A DNA stretch of 64,000 nt, from assembly GCA_027452265.1 (NCBI GenBank), contig DAIDGR010000041.1, positions 62,001 through 126,000 of the forward strand, in the 5' to 3' direction. Below are positions 58,853-64,000 of this stretch, piece by piece (within the stretch, counting starts at the first letter, position 1; every line of letters begins with the position of its first letter). Below the pieces are notes generated by a model, which saw only the letters and a list, made by a program, of their open reading frames with translations, was not told the origin of the DNA and did not search any database. The translations under genes and the position numbers were made by a program. This DNA comes from Caulobacteraceae bacterium (GTDB lineage Bacteria; Pseudomonadota; Alphaproteobacteria; Caulobacterales; Caulobacteraceae).

Positions 58853-60400
58853 ATGGCCCCTCAGGGAGACCTCGCCCGCGTGCGCCCCGTTCGTAATGTC
58901 ATCCTGATCCTGCTCGACAGCCTCAACCGGCACATGCTCGGCTGCTACGGCGCGCACGAATTCGCCACGCCGCAAATTGACCGCCTGGCGGCGCGGTCGG
59001 TCCGGTTCGACCGCCACTATGTCGGATCCCTGCCCTGCATGCCCGCACGCCATGACATTCTGTGCGGCGCGCTCGACTTTCTGTGGCGACCCTGGGGTTC
59101 GGTGGAAATCTGGGAGGACGCCATCACGGCCCACCTGCGCGCCGCGGGGGTCACCTCGCAGCTGATCACCGACCACCCCCACCTCTTTGAGACGGGGGGT
59201 GAAAACTATCATGTCGACTTCACCGCCTGGGATTACCAGCGCGGCCATGAGGGCGACGCCTGGAAGACCCGGCCCGATCCGTCCTGGGCGGGCGCCCCGA
59301 GCTTCGGCCGGGGGCACATGCCCTATGACAACTCCCGGGGCTGGTTTCGCGGCGAGGCTGACTTCCCAGGCCCGCGCACCCTGGCCGCCGGGGCGCGCTG
59401 GATCGAGGACAACGCCGGCTGTCACGACCGCTTCTTTCTGATGATCGATGAGTTCGACCCGCACGAGCCCTTCGACACACCCGAACCCTATGCCTCGCTC
59501 TACGATCCGGACTGGGAGGGACCGCACCTGATCTGGCCGCCCTATGCCGTGGACGGCGTCGCGCGGGGCGTCCTGACGGCCCGGGACGGCGCTCAGATTC
59601 GCGCCTGCTATGGCGGAAAGCTGACCATGATCGACGCCTGGCTTGGCCGCCTGCTGGACGCCCTGGACGCCAAGGCTCTGTGGGACGACACCCTGGTCAT
59701 CCTGTGCACCGATCACGGCCACTATCTGGGCGAGCGGGACATCTGGGGAAAGCCCGGCGCCCCGCTCTATGAACCCATGGCGCGGATCCCGCTGATGATG
59801 GCCGGGCCCGGCCTCGCGCCCGGCGCATGCGACGCCCTGACCACCAGCGTCGATCTCTTCGCCACCCTGGCCGAGCTGTTTGACGTCGCCTCGGTACGCC
59901 AGAGCACGCACGGCGTCTCGCTCCTGCCCCTGTTGCGCGGCGAGACCGATGCGGTCCGCGACCATGTCCTGGCGGGCGTCTGGGGCCGGGAGGTGCAGCT
60001 CATCACCAAGGCCTGGAAATATGTCCGGGCGCCGATCGCGGCCAATGCCCCTCTGGCGGTCTATTCCAACCGCTGGTCGACCATGCCGACCCACGTCCTC
60101 TCGCGGCAGGACGAGATGCCGCTGCCCGATCACCGGGCCAGGCTGGACCGCATGCCCGGCAGCCCGACCCCGGTCCTCAAGCAGATCTGGCAGGCCGGGG
60201 ACCGGGTCCCGTTCTGGGCCGCCCGCCGCTTCAGCGGTCCGGCCCTGTTCGACCTCGAGGCTGATCCGGACGAAGGGACCAATCTCGTGGGGACGGATCT
60301 CGAGGCCGACGCGGCGGCGACCCTGGCCCGGGCCCTGGCGAAGATCGACGCCCCGCCGACCCAGTTCGAACGGCTGGGCCTGACGCCGGCGACGGCATGA
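58853..60400 (+). CDS. Sulfatase (formylglycine-type)
   Basis: This is 515 aa type I sulfatase. The N-terminal metal aspartate is Asp22 (LILLDSLNRHMLGCYG), the formylglycine motif is CMPAR (Cys62, C-x-P-x-R), and DHGHYLGERDIWGK near residue 290 adds the metal Asp/His and a lysine. No signal peptide is visible, so it would act in the cytoplasm unless exported by another route. The Cys form requires a formylglycine-generating enzyme or anaerobic maturase encoded elsewhere. Substrate unknown. Paired with the TauE/SafE permease. Confidence 0.9.
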   Translation: MAPQGDLARVRPVRNVILILLDSLNRHMLGCYGAHEFATPQIDRLAARSVRFDRHYVGSLPCMPARHDILCGALDFLWRPWGSVEIWEDAITAHLRAAGVTSQLITDHPHLFETGGENYHVDFTAWDYQRGHEGDAWKTRPDPSWAGAPSFGRGHMPYDNSRGWFRGEADFPGPRTLAAGARWIEDNAGCHDRFFLMIDEFDPHEPFDTPEPYASLYDPDWEGPHLIWPPYAVDGVARGVLTARDGAQIRACYGGKLTMIDAWLGRLLDALDAKALWDDTLVILCTDHGHYLGERDIWGKPGAPLYEPMARIPLMMAGPGLAPGACDALTTSVDLFATLAELFDVASVRQSTHGVSLLPLLRGETDAVRDHVLAGVWGREVQLITKAWKYVRAPIAANAPLAVYSNRWSTMPTHVLSRQDEMPLPDHRARLDRMPGSPTPVLKQIWQAGDRVPFWAARRFSGPALFDLEADPDEGTNLVGTDLEADAAATLARALAKIDAPPTQFERLGLTPATA

Positions 60401-60425
60401 GACGGCTCACGGCCGCCTCTGGCGA

Positions 60426-60455
60426 TTGACTTTGAAGCCTGCCTGAGGCTACAGG
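60426..60455 (+). promoter_or_regulatory. Candidate housekeeping promoter of rplU-rpmA
   Basis: TTGACT (60426-60431) and GCTACAGG (60448-60455) with 16 bases between match the Caulobacter-type vegetative consensus (TTGAC and GCTANA). It lies about 110 bases before rplU; the leader contains a short GC-rich hairpin that may regulate translation. Confidence 0.5.
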
Positions 60456-60561
60456 CCCCGTTCCTTACGGCTGACCCCCGCCGACGCCCTTGACGGGCGG
60501 TCGCGAAGGATCAGTCTCCATTTCCCGACGTTCAGGTCGTTCCAGAAGGCGCAGGGCCAAT

Positions 60562-60987
60562 ATGTACGCGGTGATCAAGACCGGCGGCAAACAATACCGG
60601 GTTCAGCCCGGCGACCTGCTGGTGGTCGAAAAGCTTGAGGGCGAACCGGGCGCAACCGTGGCGTTCGACACGGTTCTGATGCTCGGCGACGAGGCCGAGG
60701 TCAGCGTCGGCGCGCCGACCGTCGAAGGCGCCTCGGTGAGCGCCACCCTGGTCGAGACCCGCAAGGGCGACAAGGTTAAGATCTTCAAGAAGATTCGCCG
60801 GCAGGGCTATCGCCGCACGCGGGGTCACCGTCAGATCGAGAGCGTGGTCCGCGTCACCGCGATCAATGGCGCCGGCAAGACCGCGTCCTGGGATGGGACG
60901 GTGGACCTGACGCCGCGTTCGGTGCTGCGGGCTCGTTCGCGGAACCTGGCCCGCGGCGCATCCGCCGCCGAGGCCCCGGCCGTCTGA
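60562..60987 (+). CDS. rplU: 50S ribosomal protein L21
   Basis: This is about 141 aa from the ATG at 60562 ([14 protein letters not shown], the universal L21 start). A longer frame upstream is not used. [19 protein letters not shown] is the conserved rRNA-binding block. The C-terminal 35 residues, rich in Ala/Arg/Ser, extend past the usual bacterial L21 end, as in other alphaproteobacteria. It is in an operon with rpmA. Confidence 0.97.
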   Translation: MYAVIKTGGKQYRVQPGDLLVVEKLEGEPGATVAFDTVLMLGDEAEVSVGAPTVEGASVSATLVETRKGDKVKIFKKIRRQGYRRTRGHRQIESVVRVTAINGAGKTASWDGTVDLTPRSVLRARSRNLARGASAAEAPAV

Positions 60988-61030
60988 TCGCGGCCAGTTC
61001 GACAAATCACGTTTCGAAGGCGCTTTCCTC

Positions 61031-61300
61031 ATGGCTCATAAAAAATCCGGCGGTTCGTCCAGCAACGGCCGCGACTCCATCGGCCGTCGCCTGGGCGTCA
61101 AGAAGTTCGGCGGCGAGACGGTCCTGGCCGGCAACATCCTCGTCCGTCAGCGCGGCACCAAGTTCTGGCCGGGCGCCAATGTCGGCCTCGGCAAGGATCA
61201 CACCCTGTTCGCCCTGGCCAATGGCGCCGTGCGCTTCGAGACCAAGCGCAACAACCGGACCTATGTCAGCGTGGCGCCGGCCGCTGCGGCCGCAGAATAG
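61031..61300 (+). CDS. rpmA: 50S ribosomal protein L27
   Basis: This is 89 aa; [16 protein letters not shown] is the canonical N-terminus reaching the peptidyl-transferase centre, followed by [20 protein letters not shown]. It is 43 bases after rplU. A terminator lies 91 bases further on. Confidence 0.98.
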   Translation: MAHKKSGGSSSNGRDSIGRRLGVKKFGGETVLAGNILVRQRGTKFWPGANVGLGKDHTLFALANGAVRFETKRNNRTYVSVAPAAAAAE

Positions 61301-61390
61301 TTTCAGGCGGGTCGCGCGGGGGTCGACAAGGTCCCCGCCGTGACCTAAAAGCCGTCATACATCGTCCGTTGGCGCTGGATGGCGCTATCG

Positions 61391-61422
61391 AGCGGCGGCC
61401 CGAAAGGGTCGGCCGCTTTTTT
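61391..61422 (+). terminator. Rho-independent terminator after rpmA
   Basis: AGCGGC-GGCCC, GAAA loop, GGGTC-GGCCGCT stem with a small bulge, then TTTTTT (61417-61422). It ends the rplU-rpmA message and separates it from rimP-nusA. Confidence 0.8.
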
Positions 61423-61493
61423 CTTGGCTCTGGCCGAACCTCCAGCCAGCCCGACGAACGATCCGGTGCAACAGCTTTGGCGGGCCATTTCCC

Positions 61494-62108
61494 GTGCGCG
61501 GCAAGTCGGTCGAAGACCGCAGACTGATCGATCTCCTTGACCCCGTCGCCGAGGCGGCGGGCTACGAGATCGTGCGCGTCCGCCTGACCGGCGCGGCGGG
61601 CGGCGGGCGGCGTCTGCAGATCATGGCCGAGCGCGGGGACGGCGGCATGGCGGTGGAGGATTGCGCACGCCTGGCCCGGGCCTGCGGCGAAGTTCTTGAC
61701 GCCGCCGACGCCATTGACGGCGCCTACACGCTGGAAGTGTCGAGCGCCGGCATCGACCGGCCGCTCACCCGCCTGAAGGACTTCACGGACTGGCAGGGCC
61801 ACGAGGCCAAACTCGAACTTGACCGCCTCGCCGAGGGGCGCAAGCGCTTCAAGGGCGAACTGGCCGGCGTCGAGGGCGAGGCTGTCGCCATCAATCTTGA
61901 GGGTGAGGAGGCCACGGCCCTGATCCCGTTCGACTGGATCGTCGAGGCCCGCCTGGTGGTCACCGACGCCCTCATGCGCCACGGCGCGGCCGCCCGCGCG
62001 GCGCGCCTCGCGTCCGAAGCGCCAGATTCATCTCCGGCGGCGCCGGCCTCACCGCCCGCACCGCGCTCCCCAAAGACCCCTTCGACCCACAGGACGACCA
62101 AGTCATGA
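61494..62108 (+). CDS. rimP: Ribosome maturation factor RimP
   Basis: This is 204 aa from a GTG at 61494. N-terminal domain with [20 protein letters not shown] and the [16 protein letters not shown] block, then an Sm-like C-terminal domain. It assists 30S maturation. The tail (about 170-204) is Ala/Ser/Pro-rich. The end overlaps the nusA start by 4 bases, the standard rimP-nusA order. Confidence 0.95.
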   Translation: MRGKSVEDRRLIDLLDPVAEAAGYEIVRVRLTGAAGGGRRLQIMAERGDGGMAVEDCARLARACGEVLDAADAIDGAYTLEVSSAGIDRPLTRLKDFTDWQGHEAKLELDRLAEGRKRFKGELAGVEGEAVAINLEGEEATALIPFDWIVEARLVVTDALMRHGAAARAARLASEAPDSSPAAPASPPAPRSPKTPSTHRTTKS

Positions 62109-63808
62109 CCACCGGGATTTCCGCCAACCGCCTTGAGCTTCTGCAGATCGCCGACGCGGTGGCGCGCGAGAAGTCGATCGAACGCGAGATCGTCATCGAG
62201 GCGATCGAGGACGCCATCCAGAAGGCGGCGCGAAGCCGCTATGGCGCCGAGCACGATATCCGCGTGCACATCGACCCGGTGACCGGCGAGACGACCATCA
62301 CCCGCGTGGTCACGGTGGTTGAGGACGATCCGCCGCTGAACGAAGAGGGTGAGGCGGTGTTCAACGACTACGCCCAGAAGCGGCTTAGCGACGCCCTGCG
62401 CGACGACCCGACCGCCGTGGTCGGCAAGACCTATGAGGAGGTTCTGCCAGCCTTCGAATTCGGCCGCGTCCAGACCCAGATGGCCCGCCAGGTGGTCATG
62501 GGCAAGGTGCGCGACGCCGAGCGCGAGCGGCAGTACGAGGAGTTCAAGGACCGGGTCGGCGAAATCGTCAACGGCGTCGCCAAGCGGGTCGAGTACGGCA
62601 ATGTCATCGTCGATCTCGGCCGGGGCGAAGGCATCATGCGTCGCGATCAGTCGATCCCGCGCGAGATGTTCCAGGTCGGCGATCGTGTCCGGGCCTACAT
62701 CTATGACGTTCGCCGCGAGACCAAGGGCCCGCAGATCATGCTCTCGCGCGCCCACGGCGGCTTCATGGCCAAGCTGTTCGCCCAGGAGGTGCCCGAAGTC
62801 TATGACGGGGTGATCGAGATCCGCGCCGTGGCGCGCGATCCGGGCAGCCGCGCCAAGATGGCCGTCGTCTCCAACGACTCGTCCATCGACCCGGTGGGGG
62901 CGTGCGTGGGCATGCGCGGCAGCCGCGTCCAGGCGGTCGTCGCCGAGCTTCAGGGCGAGAAGATCGATATCATCCAGTGGAGCCCGGACGAGGCCACGTT
63001 CCTGGTCAACGCCCTGGCCCCGGCGGAAGTGACCAAGGTGGTCATGGACGAGGAGGATGAGCGGGTCGAGGTGGTGGTGCCCGACGAGCAGCTCTCCCTG
63101 GCCATCGGCCGTCGCGGGCAGAATGTGCGCCTGGCCAGCCAGCTCACCGGCTGGCAGATCGACATCATCACCGAAAGCCAGGAAAGCGAGCGGCGTCAGC
63201 GCGAGTTCGCCGAACGTACGGCCCTGTTCCAGGAGGCCCTGGACGTGGATGAGGTGATCGCCCAACTGCTGGTGACCGAGGGCTTCGCATCCGTCGAGGA
63301 CGTGGCCTACGTGGCGGCCGACGAGATCGCCGCCATCGAAGGCTTCGACGAGGAGACGGCCGAGGAAATCCAGGCTCGGGCTCGCGACTATCTCGACAAG
63401 GAAGCCGCCGAATACGACGCCCGTCGCCTGGAGCTCGGCGTGGAGGACGCCGTGCTCGACGTGGAGGGCGTGACCTTGGCCATGGCCGTGGCCCTGGGCG
63501 AGGGCGGGGTGAAGACGGTCGAGGACCTTGCCGGGCTCGTGCCCGACGACGTCCGCGGCTATTTCGAGACCAAGGACGGGGAGCGGGTGCGCGAGCCGGG
63601 CTTGCTCGAAAGCTTCGACCTCTCGCCCGAAGACGCCGAGCGTCTGATCATGCGCGCCCGGGTCGCGGCGGGCTGGGTCGAGGCCGAGCCCGAGCCCGAG
63701 CCCGTCGAGATGGAGGCTGTCGAATCGGAGACTGAGGCGATGGAGCCTGGGCCGGAGACGGATTCGGTCGAGGGCGGCGAGACCGTCGCCGCGTCCGAGG
63801 AGGCCTGA
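62105..63808 (+). CDS. nusA: Transcription elongation/antitermination factor NusA
   Basis: This is 567 aa. N-terminal RNAP-binding domain (1-125), S1 domain (about 135-200), two KH domains (about 230-345, with [20 protein letters not shown] and [14 protein letters not shown]), then C-terminal helix-hairpin-helix repeats and an acidic Glu-rich tail (last 45 residues). It controls pausing, termination and rRNA antitermination. Confidence 0.97.
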   Translation: MTTGISANRLELLQIADAVAREKSIEREIVIEAIEDAIQKAARSRYGAEHDIRVHIDPVTGETTITRVVTVVEDDPPLNEEGEAVFNDYAQKRLSDALRDDPTAVVGKTYEEVLPAFEFGRVQTQMARQVVMGKVRDAERERQYEEFKDRVGEIVNGVAKRVEYGNVIVDLGRGEGIMRRDQSIPREMFQVGDRVRAYIYDVRRETKGPQIMLSRAHGGFMAKLFAQEVPEVYDGVIEIRAVARDPGSRAKMAVVSNDSSIDPVGACVGMRGSRVQAVVAELQGEKIDIIQWSPDEATFLVNALAPAEVTKVVMDEEDERVEVVVPDEQLSLAIGRRGQNVRLASQLTGWQIDIITESQESERRQREFAERTALFQEALDVDEVIAQLLVTEGFASVEDVAYVAADEIAAIEGFDEETAEEIQARARDYLDKEAAEYDARRLELGVEDAVLDVEGVTLAMAVALGEGGVKTVEDLAGLVPDDVRGYFETKDGERVREPGLLESFDLSPEDAERLIMRARVAAGWVEAEPEPEPVEMEAVESETEAMEPGPETDSVEGGETVAASEEA

Positions 63809-63842
63809 GGCCACGCCCAAACCCTTGCCCCCCTCCTTGGCG

Positions 63843-64000
63843 ATGGGCGCCGCGGAAGCCCCGTCCCCGGCGGCCGAGCCCTCGACCAAACCGCCTCCAG
63901 CCACCCTGGCCCAGGCGGCGCGCGAGCGTCGCGACCTCGTCTCGGGCGAGGTGATGGACGAGGCGCGCCTGATCCGCTTCGTCGCCGATCCGGGCGGCGT
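63843..64000 (+). CDS. YlxR-like (DUF448) RNA-binding protein, 5' part
   Basis: 52 codons from an ATG at 63843 to the window edge. After a Pro/Ala-rich start comes RERRDLVSGEVMDEARLIRF, typical of the YlxR family encoded between nusA and infB. In alphaproteobacteria this protein often has extra domains, which lie outside the window. The start is uncertain. Confidence 0.7.
   Translation, partial: MGAAEAPSPAAEPSTKPPPATLAQAARERRDLVSGEVMDEARLIRFVADPGG

Noticed and set aside
61724-63904. Long minus-strand open frame opposite rimP and nusA
   Set aside because: Leu/His/Asp-rich shadow of nusA; no start context or family similarity.

Overview
This is a high-GC alphaproteobacterial chromosome segment dominated by a complete, contiguous photosynthesis gene cluster (PGC) of the purple-bacterial, quinone-type reaction-centre kind. 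The gene set points to an aerobic anoxygenic phototroph or facultative aerobic phototroph. It has the O2-dependent cyclase acsF and no bchE, a three-subunit PufLM/PuhA reaction centre without pufC, only LH1 (pufBA) and no pucBA, and a spirilloxanthin-type carotenoid set (crtEBICDF, no crtA). ALA synthase (hemA) and the housekeeping blocks (rplU-rpmA, rimP-nusA-ylxR), plus TonB-receptor, S9-peptidase and TPR-sulfotransferase genes, resemble Caulobacterales. The genus cannot be fixed from sequence reading alone.

Layout. 1-4.3 kb: a truncated exported protein, a Spy/CpxP-like protein, an S9 peptidase, a DsrE-like exported protein and a GNAT enzyme. 4.5-14.3 kb (minus strand): the crtEF-bchCXYZ-pufBALM superoperon, closed by an intrinsic terminator at 4511-4552. 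14.4-16.9 kb (plus): crtD-crtC. 16.9-29.9 kb (minus): ppaA/aerR-like, ppsR, bchG, a PucC-like carrier, bchP, orf96, bchI, bchD, bchO, crtI, crtB, orf65. 30.2-48.1 kb (plus): bchFNBHLM-lhaA-puhABC-orf101-acsF-puhE-hemA, followed directly by class I fructose-1,6-bisphosphatase and phosphoribulokinase.

48.2-60.4 kb is an accessory block. It holds an Asp/Asn-hydroxylase-like plus sulfotransferase fusion, a convergent TPR-sulfotransferase, a TonB-dependent receptor with an exported RidA-like protein, kynureninase with an ornithine-cyclodeaminase-like gene, a TauE/SafE permease and a formylglycine-type sulfatase. 60.4-64 kb is translation and transcription housekeeping: rplU, rpmA, rimP, nusA and the start of a ylxR-like gene.

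How it works together. HemA supplies ALA. BchD/I/H insert Mg, BchM methylates, AcsF closes ring E with O2, BchLNB and BchXYZ reduce rings D and B, BchF/BchC modify the C3 side chain, and BchG/BchP attach and reduce the tail. CrtE/B/I/C/D/F build the carotenoid. PuhB/C/E, LhaA and a second PucC-like protein assist assembly of PufBALM-PuhA. Six TGT-N12-ACA/G sites lie at the starts of nearly all transcription units and match the PpsR/CrtJ operator, and the cluster itself encodes PpsR and a B12-type PpaA/AerR partner. No tRNA, rRNA, CRISPR, IS element or phage gene was seen.
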